64,000 bases of DNA, taken from positions 1 to 64,000 of the forward strand of contig NZ_JAHKSN010000020.1 of NCBI RefSeq assembly GCF_018863415.1, read 5' to 3'. The translations under genes were made by a program, and so were the position numbers. Positions 1-6,981 of the stretch are shown here, piece by piece (the stretch's first letter is position 1; each line of letters opens with the position of its first letter). This stretch comes from Deinococcus aestuarii (lineage in GTDB: Bacteria; Deinococcota; Deinococci; Deinococcales; Deinococcaceae). Below the pieces are notes generated by a model. That model worked only from the letters and a program-made list of their open reading frames with translations. It was not told the origin of the DNA and made no database searches.

Positions 1-86
1 TCTACAACCGCCGCCGACTGCACTCCAGCTTGGGATACGTCCCACCCGTCGAGTTCGCTGCCTGCTACACTGCCGCCCAGACGTGA
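1..86 (+). CDS. IS3-family transposase, C-terminal end (partial)
   Basis: The third frame is open from the window edge to the TGA at 84-86. It gives 27 residues beginning YNRRRLHSSLGYVPPVEF, the typical end of the IS3-family OrfB integrase domain (pattern YNxxRxHSSLGYxxPxEF). The catalytic DDE residues would lie outside the window. The right end of the insertion sequence should fall in the next hundred bases, but no terminal repeat can be defined without the left end. This marks a mobile-element boundary at the start of the window. Confidence 0.85.
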   Translation, partial: YNRRRLHSSLGYVPPVEFAACYTAAQT

Positions 87-304
87 CTTGCCCCGCGGTC
101 CGCCCGATTGGGTTCACTCCAACGTAGTCTATTCTACGGTGCTGCTTCAAACGGAACCAGCTTTTGGAGGTGGCTTCCAACTGACGGACGCTTAACACAC
201 CGCAGCCTGGACCAAGCACGAATTTGTACCAAGTTCAAAAACACAGGATTTACCGTCCTGGAGCCATATAACAGCAGTAACAGCGAAATTTTTACACTGC
301 CGTC

Positions 305-1126
305 ATGACGTTGACGGAACCTTCAAATCTGCCCCAGGTGGGGCAGGCGGAAGGCCTGCGGTTTCGGGACGGCCTCGCCATCGGTGGCGACGACGTGGTG
401 ATGGCTTTCACCTACACGCCCCTGTGTACGAATCCCTCGAACACGGACGTCTTGGAAGAGACCAGCGATTGCCTGTCCGATGTGTTCGCCGACCTGAGCC
501 CCCACCACCGCGGCCGCGCCATCGTGGAGTTCACCGGCCAGGAGTGCCGTCACTGGCTGCTGCTGCACGTCGGACCCGCTGGGGCCCACGCGACGGCGCA
601 CATGATGGCCGCCCTGGAATTGCGCGCCGCGTTGCTGACGCGCCTTCGGGAGGCCGGGCTGAACGTGGAGATCGCGTCGGCGGAGGCCTGCAACGCTCTC
701 GTGAACGGCTTTCCCCAACCCCACGTCGAGGACCGCCGCGTGGTGGACCATCACGGACGCACGGTGGTCACCCTAACCCTGCGCGAGAGCGGCGAGGTGA
801 CGCGGCCGGGCATCACCCGCGATCTGGTGCACTTCCTGTGCAGCGGAGACAAGCTGGCGTACCTGGTACTGGACTTTCGCAACAAGGTCAACGGGCTGTG
901 CCGCCTCGACCTGAGCCTGGTGCTGACCGCCAACGACGAGACGGAAGGAGAGCATGCCGCCAGCCGGATGGAGGACATGGTAATGGACGGGCTGGGCGCG
1001 CTCGCCAAGCGGGACAAGACGCGGCGGGCAGTGCTGAACACGCTGCACCGCATGTCGCCCTTCGCGCGGGCCGAGGCCAAGCTCCCGGCGTGCGTGGCGA
1101 ATGTCGCCCACCTGTTCCCACTCTGA
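305..1126 (+). CDS. hypothetical protein, 273 aa
   Basis: I do not recognise this protein. It is soluble, without signal peptide or membrane segments, and has an Ala/Leu/Arg-rich helical stretch around residues 95-125 and a mixed alpha/beta C-terminal half. Codon use fits the GC-rich background, so it is probably expressed. The start ATG lies 6 bases after TACACT (293-298), a plausible Deinococcus -10 box, so the transcript may be leaderless. It stands alone between the IS3 remnant and the methyltransferase gene. The stretch 87-304 holds no convincing gene. Confidence 0.6.
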   Translation: MTLTEPSNLPQVGQAEGLRFRDGLAIGGDDVVMAFTYTPLCTNPSNTDVLEETSDCLSDVFADLSPHHRGRAIVEFTGQECRHWLLLHVGPAGAHATAHMMAALELRAALLTRLREAGLNVEIASAEACNALVNGFPQPHVEDRRVVDHHGRTVVTLTLRESGEVTRPGITRDLVHFLCSGDKLAYLVLDFRNKVNGLCRLDLSLVLTANDETEGEHAASRMEDMVMDGLGALAKRDKTRRAVLNTLHRMSPFARAEAKLPACVANVAHLFPL

Positions 1127-1264
1127 CCGCGTGATCGACCGTGCCAGAAGAACGCGAGTTTTTGTTGACCGTGAGGCCGCGGCCGCGCGCCAGGCTTTGC
1201 CGCCGCACCGGGGTGTGGCCCGTTTCCATCTTCGACAACTCACCGATTGGAGGGGTGAGCGGCC

Positions 1265-1987
1265 GTGATCCTGCTGCCTGACCTGAACCGGCGCGACGAA
1301 CATGCGCACGAGCAGATCGACGCGCTGGACGGCGATCTGGAGACCCTGTACCGCACCTACGCCTACCTTCCGGTGGTCAATGCCCTGGTGTCCGGCTGGC
1401 GAGGGCTGTACGTGCAGTTCGTTCGGCCCCACCTCTCCCCTGTCCGGGTGACGACCCTCCTGGACATCGGTTGCGGCGGCGGAGACGTGACCCGCAACCT
1501 GATGAGGTGGGCGGACGCGGACGGCCTGCGCCTGGAGGCCACCGGCATTGACACCGACCCCCGGGCCATCGACTACGCCAACAGTCTGCCGCCCTACGCC
1601 GGGCTGCGCTTCTACCACGTCAGCAGCCGCACGCTGGTCGAGCAGGGACAGCGCTTCGACCTGGTGGTGTCCAACCACATGCTGCACCACCTGACCGACG
1701 ACGAGATTCCGCCGCTGCTGGACGACTGCCGGAGGCTGGCCTGCCGGGAGGTGTTGCTGAGTGATCTGGACCGCAGCCGCTTCAGCTACGTGCTGTTCGC
1801 GGTCTGCACCTGGCCGTTCTTCCGAAATTCCTCGATTAAGCAAGATGGCCTGATCTCGCTGCGCCGGGCCTTTACCGCCGAGGAGCTGCGCGAGCGGCTG
1901 CCGTGCGGCTGGAGCTACCAGCCGCAGTCACGCTACCGTCATCTGGTGCGCTATTTCGCGCCCACCCCAACTGAGGTGAACCCATGA
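1265..1987 (+). CDS. class I SAM-dependent methyltransferase, 240 aa
   Basis: The protein has a Rossmann-type methyltransferase core. Motif I is LLDIGCGGGD at about residues 65-74, an acidic post-I motif follows (GIDTDPRAIDYA), and motif IV-like FDLVVSNHMLHHL lies near 135. This pattern is typical of UbiE-like and small-molecule O- or C-methyltransferases. The substrate cannot be told. The GTG start is supported by GGAGGGG about 10 bases upstream. The stop overlaps the ATG of the next small gene (ATGA), so the two are translationally coupled. Confidence 0.85.
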   Translation: MILLPDLNRRDEHAHEQIDALDGDLETLYRTYAYLPVVNALVSGWRGLYVQFVRPHLSPVRVTTLLDIGCGGGDVTRNLMRWADADGLRLEATGIDTDPRAIDYANSLPPYAGLRFYHVSSRTLVEQGQRFDLVVSNHMLHHLTDDEIPPLLDDCRRLACREVLLSDLDRSRFSYVLFAVCTWPFFRNSSIKQDGLISLRRAFTAEELRERLPCGWSYQPQSRYRHLVRYFAPTPTEVNP

Positions 1988-2142
1988 GCCGACTGTCTGA
2001 TCGCATGGAGCGGGTCAACGTGTGGATTGACCGGAACGAAGAAAAAATCTACTGGCTGATGCTTCCCCTGGCCGTGTGGATGAGCCTGGCGGACTTCCGG
2101 GACTCCCGGGAGTCCCGGGAGCACCGCCGCAGGGCACATTAA
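1984..2142 (+). CDS. small hydrophobic-centre protein, 52 aa
   Basis: The ATG overlaps the methyltransferase stop by four bases (ATGA), which supports real translation despite the short length. The product has a charged N terminus, one short hydrophobic stretch (YWLMLPLAVWMSLA, residues 39 and upstream) and a highly charged tail (DSRESREHRRR). The tail is encoded by a short repeat of GACTCCCGGGAGTCCCGGGA. It could be a membrane-associated partner of the methyltransferase, but no family is recognised. Confidence 0.6.
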   Translation: MSRLSDRMERVNVWIDRNEEKIYWLMLPLAVWMSLADFRDSRESREHRRRAH

Positions 2143-2162
2143 CCTGCTTTCTCAGGACGTGG

Positions 2163-2191
2163 GGCGCCGCACGAAAGGTCTCGTGGGCGCC
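2163..2191 (+). terminator. stem-loop after the methyltransferase pair
   Basis: GGCGCCGCACGA (2163-2174) pairs with TCGTGGGCGCC (2181-2191), with one bulged G and a 6-base loop. There is no T-run, so termination strength is uncertain, but the position just after the two-gene operon fits. Confidence 0.45.
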
Positions 2192-2255
2192 TTCGCGTCT
2201 TCAGAACGCGGAAACTTGGGGGAGGGCCGGAACAGGGCTGGTGTAAGCTGGGCAC

Positions 2256-2891
2256 GTGCTGGACACGGATCGCCCACGCCATGAACTGATTCAAGACCTA
2301 TACCAGTGGGGTCCGGCCCTAACCAGCGATCTTCGAGCCCGTTACCCCACGGTGGTTATCCGTGAACTGACGCAGTTGTCGGTCCTCGCCAGGCGAAAAT
2401 TCACGGGTTTTGAAGTCTACCTGTTGACGGGAAAGGGGCTCAGGCGCTACGGCTACACGCTGCGCTACAACTACGTCCCGGCGCGTGCGACGGTCCTAGG
2501 GGCCCTGATCCTGCGTGCCAAGGCGCAGGAGTTTCGAGAGAACGGGTACGTCGTCGAGCCCTACGAGGACTACACGAGGAAGGGTCGAGGCAACATCGTG
2601 CTGGTCACCAAGGACGGTGTAACCTCGGCGCTGATCGCACGAACTACGATTACGGTCAAAGGCTTACGCACGATTGCCGACCACCTCACCGAACACGCTC
2701 CCACGGTGAAGGACCTGAAGGTGTTCGTGCTCCCGGGCGATCATGACCCGGTGCTGGTGCATGCGCACACGGTCGGCGGCTTGCCGGTGACGCTCACGGA
2801 GGTGCCGATCTCCAGCATCACCCGGCCCAAGGGCAAAGTCGGGTCAGGCGAGGGAACCGAGGAAAGCGAGGCGGTGACAGCGGGGGGGTGA
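2256..2891 (+). CDS. probable winged-helix DNA-binding protein, 211 aa
   Basis: Residues 8-70 read as a winged helix: two helices (HELIQDLYQWGPALTSDLRARYP, shortened here to its role), then a basic strand pair ending in LLTGKGLRRYGY. This resembles the N-terminal part of plasmid replication-relaxation proteins, but that is inference only. The central part (about 85-160) is mixed alpha/beta and the C terminus is a disordered Gly/Glu tail. The GTG start lies 6 bases after TAAGCT, a possible -10. The gene converges on the parA operon, which suggests a plasmid maintenance or replication role. Confidence 0.5.
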   Translation: MLDTDRPRHELIQDLYQWGPALTSDLRARYPTVVIRELTQLSVLARRKFTGFEVYLLTGKGLRRYGYTLRYNYVPARATVLGALILRAKAQEFRENGYVVEPYEDYTRKGRGNIVLVTKDGVTSALIARTTITVKGLRTIADHLTEHAPTVKDLKVFVLPGDHDPVLVHAHTVGGLPVTLTEVPISSITRPKGKVGSGEGTEESEAVTAGG

Positions 2892-2910
2892 GGCGGCCGT
2901 CACGCCTGCC

Positions 2911-3201
2911 TCACCCGCTGTGCCGCTCCAGGTACTCCCGGAGCGCCTGATCAAGCTCGCTCTTGATGCTGACGCGCTCCTGGCCCCGCTTCCTGAGCAT
3001 CTTTTTTGTGGCGACGTGAATCTGGAACCGCCGGGCAAGATCAGCGTCCAGGTACGAGGTGAACTTGACGTCCCCGGCCTCCGTGTCCTCGGGCGCCTGC
3101 ACCACGGCCTGCTCGACCGGGGCGGTGACCTCGGCGGACGACTTGTGGAGGCGGTCCATCAGGCCGAACTTCGGGCCCTCGGTCTTCCCTTTAGCGGACA
3201 T
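2911..3201 (-). CDS. ribbon-helix-helix partner of ParA, 96 aa
   Basis: The last gene of the maintenance operon. Its start overlaps the end of parA by 11 bases. Residues 1-40 are Glu/Ala-rich and probably flexible. From residue 44 it has a beta strand (DVKFTSYLDADLARRF), then two helices, ending in SELDQALREYLERH, which matches the ribbon-helix-helix fold of ParG/CopG-type centromere-binding proteins. Such proteins bind repeats near parA and stimulate the ATPase through their flexible N terminus. The 16-bp repeats at 3831-3894 are the obvious candidate target. Confidence 0.7.
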   Translation of the reverse strand: MSAKGKTEGPKFGLMDRLHKSSAEVTAPVEQAVVQAPEDTEAGDVKFTSYLDADLARRFQIHVATKKMLRKRGQERVSIKSELDQALREYLERHSG

Positions 3202-3823
3202 GGTTCAACACCTCGCGCGAGATCAGCTCATAGTCCATCCAGACCAGCTTGGCGTAGCGGTCGCCCTTCACGTCGCGGACGCAGATGCCCTCCCGCGCCG
3301 CCTTGCTGACGGCCACCGCGTGCCGGACGGAATGGTGGAACAGGGGAATGTCTGCGTTGTCCAGCTCCAGCCGCATGTCCATCCCGTCGCTGTTGGGGGC
3401 GGGGGGAACGTCGGTCAGCAGCACCCGGTAGTTGGTGGTGCCGCCCTCCAGCAGGGGTTGCAGGGTGGCCACCAGGCCGTCCGCGCTCACGCCGTCCGGC
3501 TTTGTGGGCACGATCAGCAGCGAGGAGTTGCGCGCCAGCGCCGCCAGCTCGTCGCGGTCTTCCCCGCCCTTGGTGTCCATCACGACGAACTCGTACCCCT
3601 GGCCCGGGTCAGCCCGCGCGATGAAGTCGGCGTAGAGCTGCACGTCAAACCCCCACCCCGCGTACCCCTCCTTCTTGGTGACCCAGTACCAGGCAGAGCG
3701 CAACTGCTCGTCAGCGTCCACCAGGAGCGTCCGCCCGCGTCCGGCCAGGTGCGCCGCGAGCGTCACCGCCGTGGTGGACTTCCCGACTCCACCCTTCTTC
3801 GAGGCCACACTCAAGACTTTCAT
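3191..3823 (-). CDS. parA: ParA/MinD-family partition ATPase, 210 aa
   Basis: Deviant Walker A box KKGGVGKST at residues 9-17, with the signature lysine of the ParA/MinD/Soj superfamily. The Walker B-like segment FVVMDTKGGED lies near residues 78-88. It is the short type without an N-terminal HTH, the kind paired with small RHH proteins (ParF/ParG-like). It segregates the plasmid by ATP-dependent movement on the nucleoid. It lies 10 bases after the upstream HTH gene and directly behind four 16-bp repeats, suggesting autoregulation or centromere function there. Confidence 0.9.
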   Translation of the reverse strand: MKVLSVASKKGGVGKSTTAVTLAAHLAGRGRTLLVDADEQLRSAWYWVTKKEGYAGWGFDVQLYADFIARADPGQGYEFVVMDTKGGEDRDELAALARNSSLLIVPTKPDGVSADGLVATLQPLLEGGTTNYRVLLTDVPPAPNSDGMDMRLELDNADIPLFHHSVRHAVAVSKAAREGICVRDVKGDRYAKLVWMDYELISREVLNHVR

Positions 3824-3830
3824 GCTGCCA

Positions 3831-3894
3831 GCTTACCAGCAAACCGGCTTACCCGTAACCCGGCCTACCGTTTTACGGGTTTGCCGGTAAACCG
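3831..3894. repeat. four tandem 16-bp repeats before parA (candidate par centromere/operator)
   Basis: Units at 3831-3846, 3847-3862, 3863-3878 and 3879-3894. The first is GCTTACCAGCAAACCG, the second GCTTACCCGTAACCCG, the third GCCTACCGTTTTACGG and the fourth GTTTGCCGGTAAACCG. Units 3 and 4 also contain inverted symmetry (GTTTGCC/GGTAAAC). The array ends 8 bases from the parA start codon and overlaps the last codons of the upstream HTH gene. It has the position and periodicity of an RHH-protein-bound operator or centromere. Confidence 0.7.
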
Positions 3895-4765
3895 GCGTCT
3901 GAGTGTCGCCCGAAGGCTCTTCGGCGCCGGGGAGGGGAGCGGCCCAGCGCCACACACCCCTAACCTCGGTGGGCTCGAACACCGGGCGTTTGCGCAGCGC
4001 GAGGCGGAAGGTGTGGTCCTGAACGTCGGGCACCCCCGGAAGGGACCGCGTGGCAGCGAACAGCAGCCGGTCCTCCCAGACGACGTGCCCAGCCTGCGCG
4101 AGCGCCCCCGCCACGGCGGTAAGCCACGCGGCCGCTCCCCAGCGCTCCTCGGGAGGCGCGTAGTGGCCGCTCCGGGTCCGCCGCACGCCCAGGCGCGGGA
4201 ACGACCAGGTGAGCCGCAGCACTTCGGGCGGCACGTCCAAAACCTGCGCCGCCCCGGTCTCCGAAGAGAAGCGGGGGGCATCGAGCGCGCCTCGGGGCTT
4301 GAGGTGCCAGTGCGGACAGATGAACAGCGCCCACAGCCCGGTGTCCAGGCGAACCGTCCGCAGGTCGGGCGTGTGGCGGCTCAGGGCCGCGAGCGCGAGC
4401 ACCGGCCAGGCTTCCTCGACCTCGGGCGGGATCGTCACGGCCCGCGGCTCCTGGGCCAGGTGGTGCAGCCGCCTGGCCCAACCTCGCTGGTGGGCCTGGA
4501 CCGCCAACTGCTGGAGAGCCCGCAGTCCCAACTGCCGCACCCGCTCGCGGGGAAGGTCCCACCGCTTTGCCGTGACATCCAGCGGCTCGCGGTGCGTATG
4601 AAAGGCCGTCAGGGCTTCCCAGCCCCGCCGATCGCCGACACAGGCCACGGCCTCCGCCTGAAGAGGGGAGAGGTCGAAGGGGAAGGGCTCGCCCTCCGGC
4701 AACCCGTCGGTACGCAAGCCGTCCAGCACCTCGGCCCAGGCCTGGGGCAGCCGGGCAGCCGTCAT
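3833..4765 (-). CDS. DNA-binding protein with sigma-region-4-like HTH, 310 aa
   Basis: The start is the ATG overlapping the exonuclease stop (ATGA at 4762-4765). Longer readings of the same frame run through the exonuclease gene and are not believable. Residues about 58-85 (EPLDVTAKRWDLPRERVRQL and following) resemble the region 4 HTH of sigma-70 factors, with the RVRQLxxRALxxL recognition pattern. The remaining 200 residues are not recognised. The last codons are made from the 16-bp repeat DNA. It lies between an exonuclease and parA in one operon, so a replication or copy-control role is likely. It is also a candidate binder of the dyad operators at 6006 and 6783. Confidence 0.65.
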   Translation of the reverse strand: MTAARLPQAWAEVLDGLRTDGLPEGEPFPFDLSPLQAEAVACVGDRRGWEALTAFHTHREPLDVTAKRWDLPRERVRQLGLRALQQLAVQAHQRGWARRLHHLAQEPRAVTIPPEVEEAWPVLALAALSRHTPDLRTVRLDTGLWALFICPHWHLKPRGALDAPRFSSETGAAQVLDVPPEVLRLTWSFPRLGVRRTRSGHYAPPEERWGAAAWLTAVAGALAQAGHVVWEDRLLFAATRSLPGVPDVQDHTFRLALRKRPVFEPTEVRGVWRWAAPLPGAEEPSGDTQTPVYRQTRKTVGRVTGKPVCW

Positions 4766-5919
4766 GCGGCGGGCACCGCGGCCACCGCGTTCATCAAGGC
4801 ACTCAGGCGCTGGCCGTCGCCAGCGGCCCGGTGGTGCCGGACGTCCAATCGGACGCCCTCCAGCAGGCACGCCACATCCAGGCCGACCCACCGGAAGCTG
4901 TCGTGGTACTCCGAATACTCGCCCCAGATCGCGGCACCCGCGTCCATCGCGCAGTGCCAGGGCAACTCCGGGAAGGTCAGGCCGTGCAGGGTGCTCGACC
5001 GCCGCAGCACGCGCCGGTCGAACGAAGCATTCCACGCCACCAGCTCGCGGCCCAAGATCAGCGGCACGAGCTGAGCGTACACTTCGGGCCAACTCGGCGC
5101 CGCCGCAAGTTCCTCGTCGGTGATGCCGTGCACTGCCCTCGCCTCCTCGCGTACCGGCCCCACTGGGCGTACCAGGGATTCAAACAGCACCTTGCCGGTA
5201 GGGGAGACCAGGGCGACCTCGACCACCTCCGCACCCTCGTCGATCCCCGTCGTCTCGGTGTCCAGGCTCAGCCAGTTGCCCCGGGCGACGATCTCCCGCA
5301 AGGCAATCCGCCCCTCCTCAGCCTGTTCGGCGAGCCAGGCCTCCCACTCCGCCTCCTCGCGCTCGACCTCGGCGGCCTCCTCGTCGCGGCGGCGCTGCTC
5401 GTTTTCTTTGCGGACCTCCTGGGCCTTCTGGAGTGCGGCGAGCTGGGCGGGAGTGGCCCCGGCACGCGGCATGGCCTGCGCGCGGTCATAGAGCACCGTT
5501 TCCTGATAGTGGTTGCGGCGGCCGTAGCGGATGGTCGCCACGGGCGGCCCGCCCGGCTTTAAGCCCTTCGACTTCAGCGCCGTCTTGGTCAACAGGCCTT
5601 CGGGCACGTCCCCCCACCAGAGGTAGTGTGGCAACTCCGGCACTGGGGGCGCAGGCGGCGGCCACCGGAGCGCCATGTTCTCCGCGAGCGGCACGGTCTT
5701 CTTGCCCTTCTGGTAGCGCAGGAAGGCGCGTGGTCCCTCGCGCGACGTGTGCGAGTCGCGCAGGTACACCACGGGCACCCACCGCCCCCGCACATGCACT
5801 TCCAGCGGCGTGCCGTTATGAACGGGGCGGCCCTCCAGCTCGTCGGTCCAGGTCTCGTCGTAAGCGTCGTGGGTCAGCGTGCGGTGAATGGTCGTGCCTT
5901 CCTGAACGGCCGTGGGCAT
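4762..5919 (-). CDS. DnaQ-like DEDDh 3'-5' exonuclease with extra N-terminal domain, 385 aa
   Basis: The C-terminal half carries the exonuclease motifs: ExoI LSLDTETTG, ExoII ELVAWNASFDRRVL, and ExoIII-epsilon HHRAAGDGQ with its catalytic His and Asp. It therefore resembles the epsilon proofreading fold. The first 150 residues form an unrecognised domain, followed by a Glu/Arg-rich helix (about 160-200) that may be a coiled coil. The ATG at 5919 follows AGGAGA. First gene of the maintenance operon (exonuclease, HTH, parA, RHH). The promoter region carries a palindromic operator at 6006-6024. Confidence 0.8.
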   Translation of the reverse strand: MPTAVQEGTTIHRTLTHDAYDETWTDELEGRPVHNGTPLEVHVRGRWVPVVYLRDSHTSREGPRAFLRYQKGKKTVPLAENMALRWPPPAPPVPELPHYLWWGDVPEGLLTKTALKSKGLKPGGPPVATIRYGRRNHYQETVLYDRAQAMPRAGATPAQLAALQKAQEVRKENEQRRRDEEAAEVEREEAEWEAWLAEQAEEGRIALREIVARGNWLSLDTETTGIDEGAEVVEVALVSPTGKVLFESLVRPVGPVREEARAVHGITDEELAAAPSWPEVYAQLVPLILGRELVAWNASFDRRVLRRSSTLHGLTFPELPWHCAMDAGAAIWGEYSEYHDSFRWVGLDVACLLEGVRLDVRHHRAAGDGQRLSALMNAVAAVPAA

Positions 5920-5950
5920 GGGTCTCTCCTGATCCCTACAGGTAACACAG

Positions 5951-5966
5951 GTCCGCAAAAAAGAAA
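5951..5966 (+). repeat. one of twelve copies of the 9-mer GTCCGCAAA with A-rich tail
   Basis: Exact copies of GTCCGCAAA were found at 5951, 6892, 23296, 38627, 41295 and 52485 on the + strand, and as TTTGCGGAC at 5407, 12268, 40450, 45409, 54210 and 59795. Most continue as an A-rich tail, consensus about GTCCGCAAAAAGAAAA. They occur in intergenic DNA, just before start codons and inside unrelated coding frames of either strand, so protein coding does not explain them. About half a copy would be expected by chance in 64 kb on both strands. Confidence 0.75.
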
Positions 5967-5999
5967 AGGGCGTGCAGGAGGAGAAAAATTGCTTCTTCC

Positions 6000-6024
6000 A
6001 ATATAGATAGGGACAGTCCCTATC
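6000..6024 (-). promoter_or_regulatory. palindromic operator with -10 box upstream of the maintenance operon
   Basis: GATAGGGACAGTCCCTATC at 6006-6024 is a perfect 19-base palindrome around A6015. Read on the minus strand it is followed directly by TATATT (6000-6005), a good -10 box. The dyad therefore sits between the -35 and -10 regions, some 80 bases before the exonuclease start. The same half-site (ATAGGGA) recurs in the operator at 6783-6799. Confidence 0.7.
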
Positions 6025-6040
6025 ACAGAAGAAATACACC

Positions 6041-6784
6041 TCACGGCTCCACCGCGACCTCGAACTTCCCGACCTGGACGCCCGGCGGTAACCTGTCCTT
6101 GCGGGGCGTGCGGCGTGGGTGGACCGTCTGCACCTCGCCGAGCAGGCCACGCACCACCACCACCCCGACGCGGACGTTCTTCCTGATCTCGCCGCCCACC
6201 GTGCTCGCGTGCAGGCGGTAGGCGTCCCCAGTCCGGCGCCGGACAGTGAAGCGACGGCCGCGGCGAGCTTCCAGATGAAGAACGGGGGAGACTGGCCCAC
6301 CTGGGAGTTGCTGCACCCCGCGCACCTCGGCGGTGCGGAGATCGAGGGCCTGGAGCCGGGCGATCAGCGCGCCGTGCTCGACCGTGAGGCGGGCTTGCAG
6401 GGCGGGCCAGTCGGCCGCCGACGCCAGGCCCTCCAGCGGGAAGCTGTGCTCGCGGACCCGATGGCTCTCCCAGGCCTGGTTGACGTGCAGGGCGCAGTGG
6501 TCCCACACCTCATCGAAAAACGAGGGCATCCGGCGCTCGGGCGCCCGCAGCAGCTCGGCGTCCCGGTAGGCCTGCTCGATCTCCCGGGCCTGCTGCGCCC
6601 ACCGCGTCAGGACCTCCGCATCCTCAACGACCGCCAGAAACCGTTCAAACCCCCACTCTCCGGGTTCGGGCGTCTCGTTGCCTTCCGCCCACCATACGGC
6701 GTGTTCACGCAAGCGGGCCTGGAGCGCCGCGAGCTGCGGGGTGGGGTCGGGCAGGACAGGGGAGAGCGGCTTCGAGGAGACCAT
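6041..6784 (-). CDS. hypothetical protein co-regulated with the maintenance operon, 247 aa
   Basis: Start chosen at the ATG at 6784, directly behind the palindromic operator. Upstream codons of the frame run through the promoter. I do not recognise the family. The first two thirds are helical and rich in Trp, Glu and Arg. The C-terminal third (about 170-247) is a basic beta-rich domain (RRGRRFTVRRRTGDAYRL, GVVVVRGLLGEV) that could bind nucleic acid. It lies upstream of the maintenance operon in the same direction but has its own operator. Confidence 0.6.
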   Translation of the reverse strand: MVSSKPLSPVLPDPTPQLAALQARLREHAVWWAEGNETPEPGEWGFERFLAVVEDAEVLTRWAQQAREIEQAYRDAELLRAPERRMPSFFDEVWDHCALHVNQAWESHRVREHSFPLEGLASAADWPALQARLTVEHGALIARLQALDLRTAEVRGVQQLPGGPVSPVLHLEARRGRRFTVRRRTGDAYRLHASTVGGEIRKNVRVGVVVVRGLLGEVQTVHPRRTPRKDRLPPGVQVGKFEVAVEP

Positions 6785-6803
6785 AGGGATAATCCCTATC
6801 GTA
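6783..6803 (-). promoter_or_regulatory. second copy of the palindromic operator, at a start codon
   Basis: ATAGGGATAATCCCTAT at 6783-6799 is a perfect 17-base palindrome around A6791. It has the same ATAGGGA half-site as the operator at 6006-6024. On the minus strand TACGAT (6798-6803) is a plausible -10, and the palindrome then runs from the -10 into the ATG of the 247-aa gene. A bound repressor would block both transcription start and translation start. Confidence 0.7.
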
Positions 6804-6981
6804 ACCAGTCCACTCCACCCGTTTACACCGCATTTGCGCAATTCCGATGAGCGAAATCGGGCCATACTGTGATCCACATGAGTTGGAAGGCGTCCGCAAA
6901 AAAAGGTGAGGCACGCACGCCCCACATCTCCATGAGGGCCGAGCCCTCCGGCCAGGCTCTGGTGCCCACCCCTCCGGCCCG

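Noticed and set aside
108..308. 66-residue open frame after the IS3 remnant
   Set aside because: No ribosome site, unusual composition and overlap with the probable end of the insertion sequence and the promoter of the next gene.
305..1126. Possible relation of the 273-aa protein to the N-terminal domain of VirB4
   Set aside because: A short helical stretch looks similar (LRAALLTRLREAGLN) but the resemblance is limited to one helix and could be composition.
3059..5074. 671-residue open frame on the + strand across the partition operon
   Set aside because: It is antisense to parA, the HTH gene and the exonuclease, which carry recognisable motifs and overlapping starts/stops.
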